Shown here: positions 29,101 through 35,015 of the stretch, in pieces | How the letters are laid out: each line of letters opens with the position of its first letter | Position numbering within the stretch: position 1 is the first letter of the stretch | Source of the DNA: Bacteroidales bacterium | GTDB lineage: Bacteria; Bacteroidota; Bacteroidia; Bacteroidales; P3 | Length of the DNA: 46,525 nucleotides | Reading direction: 5' to 3' | Assembly (NCBI GenBank): GCA_017960475.1 | Contig: JAGCZH010000004.1 | Location: 1 to 46,525 of the forward strand | The notes under the pieces: generated by a model | Told to the model about the DNA's origin: nothing | The model's database searches: none | What the model saw: the letters and a program-made list of their open reading frames with translations, nothing else | Position numbers and translations under genes: made by a program

Positions 29101-29700
29101 AATTCCATACTGCAAAACATCAAACAAAACAAAGAAGAGCAGGAGAAAGCCCAAAAAGAGTATGATGAAGCCAAAAAGATTTCCGACCATTGGGCTGTTC
29201 TCAACAAACATTTCGGCGGCGAACGCTTCCGCAACCTGGTGCAGACCCACATCATGCGCCCTCTACTCAACAATGCCAACATCTACCTCAGCCAGATCAC
29301 CGACCGCTACAAGCTCACCTGCAGCGACGACAACGAGCAACTCTCCATCCTCGTCCTCGACCGCTACAACCGCGACGAAGTGCGCAGCGCAACAGTGCTC
29401 TCCGGCGGCGAGAAATTCATGATATCCCTGTCCCTCTCCCTCGCCCTCTCCTCCCTCAACCGCCCCGACATGAATGTTAACATACTCTTCATTGACGAAG
29501 GTTTCGGCACCCTCGACCAAGACAACCTGGACAGTGTCATGAACACCCTCGAGCGTCTAGGCGAGATGAGCGGTCAAAACGGCCGCCGTGTAGGCATAAT
29601 ATCCCATCGCGAGGAACTTTTGGGACGTATCCCCAACAAAATAAAACTGCTACACCGAGGCGAAGGCCGAAGCCAAGTAGAGATTGTCTACGAACTCTGA
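26131..29700 (+). CDS. sbcC: Nuclease SbcCD subunit C (Rad50-like ATPase)
   Basis: SMC-like ATPase of the SbcCD complex, 1189 residues. Walker A is GDTGTGKS at residues 43-50. Long coiled coils run from about 190 to 1000 and are interrupted by the zinc hook CPLCGQ (C562, C565), which joins two SbcC arms. The ABC signature LSGGEK starts at 1090, and Walker B is LFIDEGFG with D1122 and E1123. The D-loop (TLDQDN) and H-loop (ISHREEL) follow. The coiled-coil region is very rich in Lys and Glu, which is normal. Start at ATG 26131. Confidence 0.97.
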   Translation: MQINQLHIRNIASIEKADIDFDHERGLIDPDTGKPAQKFLIYGDTGTGKSVLLDAISMALFKNTPRLNDVSAKQRNSFLSSSGTEVNIFSIEQYTRLGISPKDECYSEVIFTGNDNIVYHAKLELGYTKGRDGKLKNKSNWLVMVGDNDWVKMDSKGATVTDAIGMSFDQFNRMAMLAQGKFETFLCGSKEERSIILEKLTNTSIFTDYGNAIKNVAADKNKETSAAEERLKMAKKYVDNNEDSTIVEAKLETDAILENNAKKEKETIDNILSIAKSIKDSQQAEEENKKHLSDLIKTTLSEEYKRLKNLCADWDKTDKERKALDTKQQRLSELTKANDEEKKLEADFVAMADNLNEKEKKATDKKEAIATEQQWIDSRLKVNTLYTEHKLRCEQITQLEKSITTSETIEKELSEAKSKCEELKDNRIKTFEKYQEADKKVKEAQKIIEGFKEKRNSLNADKLEEDGKLLGKLSSALELLKKDVATKTEKEQELEKAKEQRSILNNDLDKAMEEQKTAKADHDNKLKIFDNAKERLATISTSLDETLDNLRAKMAKEHTEVCPLCGQKISENLLSRDDFAKIITPYEKEQETAKQKYQESLDNLNTINNKVSAINAKIGEKNSIINTLSPEVERLSANVAERLKKAGIDDCQDINKAFDSKIEETNKSLEDIQNKKEQVSRIQKDIDNQIEVRNTLENKRGDSEKTFLKAKQAEESNNDKISNFESQIEKQKKDKTELISLLDNALLDWKDNWKDNLTISKEQLNKEAGLYLERKEKQEKEVHNLGILTSTISNITLIRDKILESHPEWRELMSKRQHLTSNISAETGTPKEQSTATQKEREFTTSDWNDLLSQCSALASTKEICVNEIAKSEETIAQWVKQTGKNEAYLSDIASKRDDIASIRNHINDTETEIKKWEQKQQEHKQSIADGTKKLDDMGSIAFELATDELQPMSFSFQIENIDTQIEALQCRQNTLKELEQAAHDRITGYNSILQNIKQNKEEQEKAQKEYDEAKKISDHWAVLNKHFGGERFRNLVQTHIMRPLLNNANIYLSQITDRYKLTCSDDNEQLSILVLDRYNRDEVRSATVLSGGEKFMISLSLSLALSSLNRPDMNVNILFIDEGFGTLDQDNLDSVMNTLERLGEMSGQNGRRVGIISHREELLGRIPNKIKLLHRGEGRSQVEIVYEL

Positions 29701-29748
29701 CGCCCTTACTTGCCTGTATAAAAGTTTAGAAATAATAACATAAAAAAA

Positions 29749-29900
29749 GTGGAAGTAATAAAAGGAAGTTAATCCTCGATGGAAGTTAAATAAGAAGTTA
29801 TGCGCTACGCGCTGGACAATACATATTCATTTGTCCTCTTTAAATCCCATTTTAACTCCCACTTTTACTTCCCCTTTAACTCCCACTTATACTTCACTTT
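29749..29900. repeat. Imperfect inverted repeat of GGAAGTTAA / TTAACTCCC units
   Basis: The left arm carries GTGGAAGTAA, GGAAGTTAAT and GGAAGTTAAA. The right arm carries complementary TTTAACTCCCA and CTTTTACTTCC units in 11-12-nt steps. The centre is a perfect 6-bp hairpin GGACAA/TTGTCC at 29814-29836, next to GCGCTACGCGC. Confidence 0.6.
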
Positions 29901-29940
29901 TTCACCATCACTGAACGAGCGTTTCCGCCCTTTTCTGTAA

Positions 29941-29974
29941 TAAAAAAAGTATGCCCTCTCTTGGAGGGCATACT
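29941..29974 (-). terminator. Terminator of the B12-riboswitch-controlled gene
   Basis: On the minus strand an 11-bp perfect stem AGTATGCCCTC/GAGGGCATACT with a 5-base loop is followed by seven T residues. It lies 31 bases after the stop codon, making the 30005-32311 gene a single-gene unit. Confidence 0.9.
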
Positions 29975-30004
29975 GTGGAAATATAAACTGATAATAAGAT
30001 TCTG

Positions 30005-32311
30005 TTATTTCTTCACTATCTTCTGTGCTGTGCCACAGGCGCGAAGCATATACACGCCTTTGGCGATATTGCTGACATCGATGGTGTTGACACCCTCCTG
30101 AAGGGCAATCTTCATCACCACATTGCCAGTGACATCATATAGTGTGGCAACCTCACCGTTGACATTGCCAACAACAATGTTGACTCTTTCGGTGGCAGGG
30201 TTGGGATAAACGCTAATCAAAGTGGCGTCAGCAATCTCCACGCCCTCACCCTTCTGGTTGATGACACCGACACCGTCAAGGTCGAAACCTGCGCTGTAGC
30301 TTACCGTGGGGAAAGGATCGTTGATGATGTTGCCCATAGCGTCGTATGTGCCATACTGAGGATCTATGCTGCCAACGACATCCACAATGCGTACATGAGT
30401 GATATTGTTGATGTCAACAGCGGTGCTGTCGCGAAGTTCGTTCAAGTCAAATGGAGTACCGAAGCCAACACGGTATTTACCGGCAAGATTGTTGATATAA
30501 GTAGGATCCACGTGGCTTGTTATCTGACGTACAGTCTGTGTCAGCGAAGTGGCTGGGAAACGAACAAAGCGCTCGCCGTCGGAGCTAACCTCCACAAAAG
30601 CAAGTTCAAGGAAATAGTCGTCGAAAGAGTTCTCAAACACGACAAAGTCATAACCGGCTCCGTTGACAATAGGTTTGGCGAAAGTCACGGTAGCTCTACC
30701 GCCATCGCCGAGGCTGACGACATCCATTGTGCTGTTGGTAGCGGCTCCCACTGCGTCATTGTTGTTGCCATAGGTAACCAGAGGTGCACTGGGGTTGCTC
30801 AGGTTCTGCGATCCACGTTCCACGGTGCAACCTGTAGCCCATGCCTTGATACGGCTGTCGTTGCAAGCAATAGCCGAGCTACCATTGGTGCCAGCGGCGC
30901 CACAGAATGGGCCCATGCCTTCAGGCTGGCCTATGGGGTTGATTGTGTTGGTATAGACGTATGAATAGTACCATTGGCCATCCCATTCACTGCTGTCGAC
31001 AACAGTGCCGGCCATGGGGTCTGCCCATTTGGTGAAATCACCGTTTCTCAGCACAGTGGTTATACCCATCGAGTTCCATGTGCTGCCGTTGACAAGGTTC
31101 TCCCAGTAGTAGCCCACTTTGCTAAGCGTGTCGTTGCTCTTGAAGAGGAAAATATCATCGAGGTAAGAGCCATTCATGGTGTAGTCGAAGCGAGGATCGG
31201 CTGCCTTAATGTCGTACATAACAGTTTGAAGGATGACAGAATCGGCCTCAAAACGGTAGCCCCAAGCGAGAGCTGTATCCACCCAGTTGACGGCGAAGAC
31301 GACCTCGTTGTTGCCTTGACCAATCCAAGTGATGATCTCGCTTGCCGAGATAGAAGCCTCTTGAGGCAGAGGAACAGAAACGGGGTAGATAGTAGCAGGA
31401 TAGACATTGGAATAGTACCAAGAACCTGCATATTCGAAGCTGTCGACAGCAACGCCGACGGCAGGGTCGCCCCATTTGGCGAAATCGCCGTTATGAAGAA
31501 CCGAACTCATACCCATACCCGAATAGCCGTTGACAAGATTTTCCCAGTAGTTGCCAGGAGTGATGCCCAACGAGACGACGCCGTCATTGAAATTGATATC
31601 AGAGATGAAAGAGCCGCCGGAGAAGCTGAAACGATGGTCAGCGTCGGCGATGTCGTTCATAACAGTTTGGAGGATGACGCTGTCGGAGGCAAAGCGGTAG
31701 CCCCAAGCGAGAGCCGTGTCGGCCCAGTTGACAGCAAGAATGACCTCATTGGAGCCCTCGCCAACCCAGTAGAGGATGTCGGAGGCAGCGATTGTGGCGT
31801 CGACAGGAGATTCCTCAGGAGCGTTGGGATCGGTAGCCATAATCATGACATCGGCGGTAGAGGTCTGCATCCAATCGACGAAATCGCCGTTTTGTATATA
31901 ATCGTTAGACACACCACCCGACGAATGATCGGCGTCGTTGGCGTCTTTCCAGTTATACCACCACCAGCCATCTGTTCCCAGCAGATTAAGGCCAAGTTCG
32001 GCGTCGTTATAAGCCATATTGGTTATCCATGTAGAAGAGCCAGTCAACACAAAGCGGCTGTCATAGAGCGCTATAGTGTCCATAATATCGCCAATAGTGG
32101 CGGTGCCGTTCCACTGAACACCCCAGGCAATACCTATGGCGCCAGCGATGTCATCGTCCCATGTCACCGCTATCACAGCGCGGTTAGAACCTGTACCGGT
32201 CCAAAAACGAATGCTATCCTGAGGCACCGTCGGATTCGACTGCCCCCATTGTGCCATAGCACCAAAAGAGAGCATAAGCCCTAAAGCTAAAAATAATACT
32301 TTTTTTGTCAT
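30005..32311 (-). CDS. T9SS-sorted surface protein with triplicated domain, cobalamin-riboswitch controlled
   Basis: 768 residues. The signal peptide is MTKKVLFLALGLMLSFGAMAQ. Three related domains of about 130-150 residues follow (about 30-160, 170-310, 320-455). They share the patterns GxGSNEVILAVNWADTALAWGYRF, a DSVILQTVM helix and YWENLVNG. Next comes a domain with VVSLGDGGRATVTF, DFVVFENSF, FVEVSSDGERFVRFP and NLAGKYRVGFGTPFDL, seen in large 'cell surface proteins'. The chain ends in a type A T9SS sorting domain (VYPNPATERVN to GVYMLRA). The upstream cobalamin riboswitch links it to corrinoids. Binding or capture of B12 at the surface is inference. No TonB receptor is adjacent. Confidence 0.85.
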   Translation of the reverse strand: MTKKVLFLALGLMLSFGAMAQWGQSNPTVPQDSIRFWTGTGSNRAVIAVTWDDDIAGAIGIAWGVQWNGTATIGDIMDTIALYDSRFVLTGSSTWITNMAYNDAELGLNLLGTDGWWWYNWKDANDADHSSGGVSNDYIQNGDFVDWMQTSTADVMIMATDPNAPEESPVDATIAASDILYWVGEGSNEVILAVNWADTALAWGYRFASDSVILQTVMNDIADADHRFSFSGGSFISDINFNDGVVSLGITPGNYWENLVNGYSGMGMSSVLHNGDFAKWGDPAVGVAVDSFEYAGSWYYSNVYPATIYPVSVPLPQEASISASEIITWIGQGNNEVVFAVNWVDTALAWGYRFEADSVILQTVMYDIKAADPRFDYTMNGSYLDDIFLFKSNDTLSKVGYYWENLVNGSTWNSMGITTVLRNGDFTKWADPMAGTVVDSSEWDGQWYYSYVYTNTINPIGQPEGMGPFCGAAGTNGSSAIACNDSRIKAWATGCTVERGSQNLSNPSAPLVTYGNNNDAVGAATNSTMDVVSLGDGGRATVTFAKPIVNGAGYDFVVFENSFDDYFLELAFVEVSSDGERFVRFPATSLTQTVRQITSHVDPTYINNLAGKYRVGFGTPFDLNELRDSTAVDINNITHVRIVDVVGSIDPQYGTYDAMGNIINDPFPTVSYSAGFDLDGVGVINQKGEGVEIADATLISVYPNPATERVNIVVGNVNGEVATLYDVTGNVVMKIALQEGVNTIDVSNIAKGVYMLRACGTAQKIVKK

Positions 32312-32313
32312 TT

Positions 32314-32355
32314 CGATACTGTTTTATAATATGTTAATACTTTCAACCAGTATCG
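32314..32355 (-). promoter_or_regulatory. Leader hairpin abutting the start codon
   Basis: On the minus strand CGATACTG (32355-32348) pairs perfectly with CAGTATCG (32321-32314), ending 2 bases before the ATG. It could mask the translation start and be part of the riboswitch expression platform. The loop is long (26 bases), so stability is uncertain. Confidence 0.4.
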
Positions 32356-32412
32356 GAATACAATCGAGGGAGGAAATGCTGGAAAGGGGAAAACAGGTGA
32401 AATAGTGATGTC

Positions 32413-32436
32413 GAAAAAACAAGCCTCAACCTGCTT
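32413..32436 (-). terminator. Possible attenuator in the riboswitch leader
   Basis: On the minus strand AAGC...GCTT with an 8-base loop is followed by GTTTTTT. The stem is short (4 bp), so this is a weak candidate for a transcriptional expression platform. Confidence 0.3.
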
Positions 32437-32475
32437 CTCGGGCACTTTTTCCTCGAAAGTGATCCGATAATTTCA

Positions 32476-32642
32476 GATTTGGCAGGTATTCTGACTTGCT
32501 TTTTACCAATCAGCCTTCCCACATATCTATGGCGATATGCAGTGACTATAATATTGATTGGCAAACCATTAAGCTCACAGCAGCGGGACTGTTCGGGATT
32601 CTCACCCGATTCCCTTTCTCACGCCTTTAAGGCGACCAAATC
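32476..32642 (-). ncRNA. Cobalamin (B12) riboswitch
   Basis: Minus-strand RNA upstream of the 30005-32311 gene. Conserved blocks are GGGAATCGGGTGAGAATCCC, then GTCCCGCTGCTGTGA, a GTCACTGC segment, GGGAAGGCTGA, and AAGTCAGAATACCTGCC. These are the blocks of the cobalamin-family riboswitch in the right order. The closing P1 stem is perfect over 7 bp: GATTTGG (32642-32636) with CCAAATC (32482-32476). A promoter box lies just upstream. Corrinoid binding would be expected to lower expression of the downstream gene, as is usual for this class. Confidence 0.95.
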
Positions 32643-32647
32643 GTTTG

Positions 32648-32676
32648 CAAAAATACAACATTTTTTTCAAAACAAA
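32648..32676 (-). promoter_or_regulatory. Promoter of the riboswitch transcript
   Basis: On the minus strand TTTG (32676-32673), 17 bases, then TATTTTTG (32655-32648), an exact TAnnTTTG box. The predicted start falls at the first base of riboswitch stem P1. Confidence 0.65.
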
Positions 32677-32837
32677 GTCCTTGCCTCGAAAAAAAAAATC
32701 TCTCTTTGGAAAACTTGTTTTAGATTTTTATAATAAGATCTTGATGTTCCTAAAATGATAAAATCAACTCTACACACTCCACAGGAGTTTTTACCATTTC
32801 AAACCTGAATAAAAGTAATCTGTGCTCTGTGAAAATT

Positions 32838-32910
32838 GAAAATTGCACCCCGAAGGGAATCTGAACACCTTGAAAATAAAATAATCTAGTGAAGAAAGTT
32901 GAAAATTAGT
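32838..32910 (+). repeat. Direct repeat copy A (about 74 nt)
   Basis: Nearly identical to 33093-33166: about four differences including one inserted A. It begins GAAAATTGCACCCCGAAGGG and ends with GTTGAAAATTAGT. A small CCC/GGG hairpin around CGAA lies inside. Confidence 0.9.
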
Positions 32911-32950
32911 GAATAGTGACCTGTGAATGGTGAATGGTGAATTGTGATTT
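32909..32950 (+). repeat. Heptad array, GTGAATG type
   Basis: Six exact in-phase units: GTGAATA, GTGACCT, GTGAATG, GTGAATG, GTGAATT, GTGATTT. It starts at the last bases of direct repeat copy A. Confidence 0.9.
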
Positions 32951-33092
32951 GGCAAAATCATCATTGTGAGTCGCTTTGCGAGAAAACATTCAAATATTAT
33001 CAAATCTTTCAAATACTTTATTTCTTATTTGTTTGAATTTATTAGATTTGTCGTATTTCTGCTCGAAGAGCATTACTAAATGAGGGAATTGT

Positions 33093-33166
33093 GAAAATTG
33101 CACCCCGAAGGGGATCTGAACACCTTGAAAATAAAAATAATACAGTGAAGAAAGTTGAAAATTAGT
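33093..33166 (+). repeat. Direct repeat copy B (about 74 nt)
   Basis: Second copy of the 32838-32910 element, 255 bases further on, in the same orientation. Its internal hairpin is CCCC/GGGG around GAA, one pair longer than in copy A. Confidence 0.9.
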
Positions 33167-33191
33167 TACCTGGAAATTCGAAATTACAAAT

Positions 33192-33217
33192 ACCCTTTTA
33201 ACCCTTTAACCCTTTAA
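33192..33217 (+). repeat. CCCTTTTAA-type units at the ABC exporter stop codon
   Basis: Units ACCCTTTTA, ACCCTTTA and ACCCTTTA. Read on the minus strand, the stop TAA of the ABC gene (33216-33214) is the first codon of this array. Confidence 0.85.
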
Positions 33218-34845
33218 ACATGTCTCACGACTATCACCACATGTTCGCCACACAGCTTCTGCAATGTCTCCGCAAAGCGTTCCCTTGCCGCGCCATCCAT
33301 CCATGCTGTAGGCTCGTCAAAAAGCAGCACCGGCGAACCTGAATACAGTTGCCGCGCCAACGCCACACGCTGCCATTGTCCCATACTCAGCTCCTCGCCG
33401 CCAACGAATTGACGTCCCAGCTGAGTATCAAGACCATTTGAAAGACCCTCCACAACCTTGTCAGCTCCCGACAGAAGCAGAGCCTCCTCAAGTCGTTTAG
33501 CGTCGTCAGCCGAGTGTATATCTCCGAAGGCAACGCTTTCACGCACAGTAAAATAGAAATTAACATAATCCTGAAACAGAGCGCTCACATTGCGGCGCAA
33601 GTCTGACAGATTATACCGGCGTATATCAACGCCATTGATAAGCACAGCCCCCTCTTGAGGGTCATAAAGCCTCAAGGCAAGTTTCAGCAACGTGCTTTTG
33701 CCAAAACCATTCTCACCCTCAAGATAAGCCACCTCGCCTCGGCGAGCCACAAACGAAAAGTTACTCAGCAATGGACTCCTCATCCCGGGATAAGCAAAAG
33801 TGATATCTCTGAATTCCAACACCTCCACCCTCTCAGGGAAAGCCACAGCGTCGTCGGGAGACACAATCGCAGGTTCCATCGCCATAAACTCTGTCAAGTT
33901 GTTGACAAAAAGCCTGTTCTCATTCAGTCCTCCCACAGCGGCGACAAGGCTGTTGAGGTAGCCCATGCCACGACGAAAAGCCTCGAAAAGCATAACAAAG
34001 GAACCTATTGTCAACGCCCCAGCCACAACAGGAGCTATCAGAGCCAGCAGGACAACAGCCAGAGCCGCGGCCTCTATCAATGCCGACAGTGAGTCCAGAA
34101 CAGCAAGACTGCGGGCTATTTTTTTCAGCTTCTCCAGCAATGTGGTGCGAATCTCCTCATATCTCCCTCGCAGATACCCCGACAATCCGTAAGTTCGGAT
34201 CTCTTTGGCATACATGCGCGATGTCAGCAGCGCACCATAGTAGCTGGCTCGGCGCTGAAGCTGCGTCGTTTGGCGACGGAAATCATACACCTTTTGCGAC
34301 TTGTACAGTCTGGCGCATAACGACGGCACCACAGCGACCACCATAACAAGTACAATCTTCCACGACGCAAAGAAAAGCATCGATGCCACGGCGGCAAGTG
34401 AGAGTACCGCCCCGAAGAGCGACACCATGTTTTCCATTATTCGCACAGGTCTGAACGACGCCTCTTGCTGTGCCCTGTGAAGCGTGTCGTGAAACGTCGG
34501 GTCATCGTAGTACGACATATCGAGCCTGGCCGACTGTTTCTGTATAATCGTGTTGACATAGTCCGACAACCGTTGCGAGAGCACCTCGTTGTTATAGTTG
34601 TTAAGTGCGCCGATAATACGGCTAAGCAAAGTCACACTGCAAAAAAGCGCCACAGCAGGCACCACCTCATGCATCATAGCGCCGAACGGCACCGACGACG
34701 CAATATTGGCAGTGACAGTGTCCACGATAACCTTCAGCACATAAAGATTTGCCAAAGGCAACAAGCTGACAAATACCGTTAGCGTCAGCTTTGAAATAAA
34801 CCCACGAGGGTCACAGCTCCATATTATTTTGAATGCCTGTTTCAA
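33214..34845 (-). CDS. ABC exporter (TM plus ATPase), C terminus missing after the H-loop
   Basis: A half-transporter with an N-terminal six-helix TM domain (about residues 15-310) and a nucleotide-binding domain. Walker A is GENGFGKST at about 376-384, the signature is LSMGQ, and Walker B is LLFDEPTAWMD. The chain stops at residue 543 with VVIVVRHV, one residue after the H-loop histidine. The usual last 40-50 residues are therefore absent, and the normal SHR is RHV. The stop is the first triplet of a CCCTTTAA-type repeat tract. The start is a TTG at 34845, as an in-frame TAA lies 12 bases upstream. The substrate is unknown and activity is uncertain. Confidence 0.85.
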   Translation of the reverse strand: MKQAFKIIWSCDPRGFISKLTLTVFVSLLPLANLYVLKVIVDTVTANIASSVPFGAMMHEVVPAVALFCSVTLLSRIIGALNNYNNEVLSQRLSDYVNTIIQKQSARLDMSYYDDPTFHDTLHRAQQEASFRPVRIMENMVSLFGAVLSLAAVASMLFFASWKIVLVMVVAVVPSLCARLYKSQKVYDFRRQTTQLQRRASYYGALLTSRMYAKEIRTYGLSGYLRGRYEEIRTTLLEKLKKIARSLAVLDSLSALIEAAALAVVLLALIAPVVAGALTIGSFVMLFEAFRRGMGYLNSLVAAVGGLNENRLFVNNLTEFMAMEPAIVSPDDAVAFPERVEVLEFRDITFAYPGMRSPLLSNFSFVARRGEVAYLEGENGFGKSTLLKLALRLYDPQEGAVLINGVDIRRYNLSDLRRNVSALFQDYVNFYFTVRESVAFGDIHSADDAKRLEEALLLSGADKVVEGLSNGLDTQLGRQFVGGEELSMGQWQRVALARQLYSGSPVLLFDEPTAWMDGAARERFAETLQKLCGEHVVIVVRHV

Positions 34846-34849
34846 GAGA

Positions 34850-34898
34850 AAAGGTTATAAAAGTTTAAGGTTTAAGGTTTTACGTTTAACGTTTTAAG
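34850..34898 (-). repeat. AACCTTAAACC-type units before the ABC exporter start
   Basis: On the minus strand, units such as AACCTTAAACCTTAAAC and TATAACCTTTTC precede the TTG start of the ABC gene. The arrangement is the same as before sbcC, sbcD and groEL. Confidence 0.7.
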
Positions 34899-34928
34899 AT
34901 TATGTGGTTAATTTTCTCTATTCATTAA

Positions 34929-35015
34929 TTTTCAACTTTCAATTTTCAACTTTCAATTTTCACCATTCACAAGTCACAGGTCACTATTCACCATTCACCA
35001 ACTTTCAATTTTCAA
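34929..35015 (-). repeat. Twelve-unit heptad array overlapping the nfeD stop codon
   Basis: Ten exact in-phase 7-nt units (34929-34998), three extra bases, then two more units (35002-35015). On the minus strand they read GTGAATG, GTGAATA, GTGACCT, GTGACTT, GTGAATG, GTGAAAA, TTGAAAG, TTGAAAA and so on. The two subfamilies (GTGA- and TTGA-) run in the same phase, so they are one family. The nfeD TGA stop (35014-35012) lies within a unit. Confidence 0.92.

Larger units (their letters stand above)
29701..30004. other. Spacer downstream of sbcC with an imperfect inverted repeat
   Basis: 304 bases between convergent genes, no coding sequence seen. They contain GGAAGTTAA-type units on the left, TTAACTCCCACTTTTACTTC-type units on the right, a central hairpin, and the terminator of the leftward gene. 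Confidence 0.6.
32656..33213. other. Repeat-rich spacer without genes
   Basis: About 560 bases between the riboswitch promoter and the ABC exporter gene. No convincing coding frame, tRNA or small RNA is seen. It holds a 74-base direct repeat in two copies, a six-unit heptad array, and CCCTTTAA units that touch the ABC gene's stop codon. Confidence 0.7.

Noticed and set aside
30974..32284. 436-codon plus-strand frame opposite the riboswitch-controlled gene
   Set aside because: The minus strand has signal peptide, repeats, sorting domain, riboswitch and terminator all consistent with leftward coding.
32480..32640. Possible tRNA or IS in the G/C-rich spacer block
   Set aside because: The conserved blocks and closing stem fit a cobalamin riboswitch; no cloverleaf or transposase is seen.
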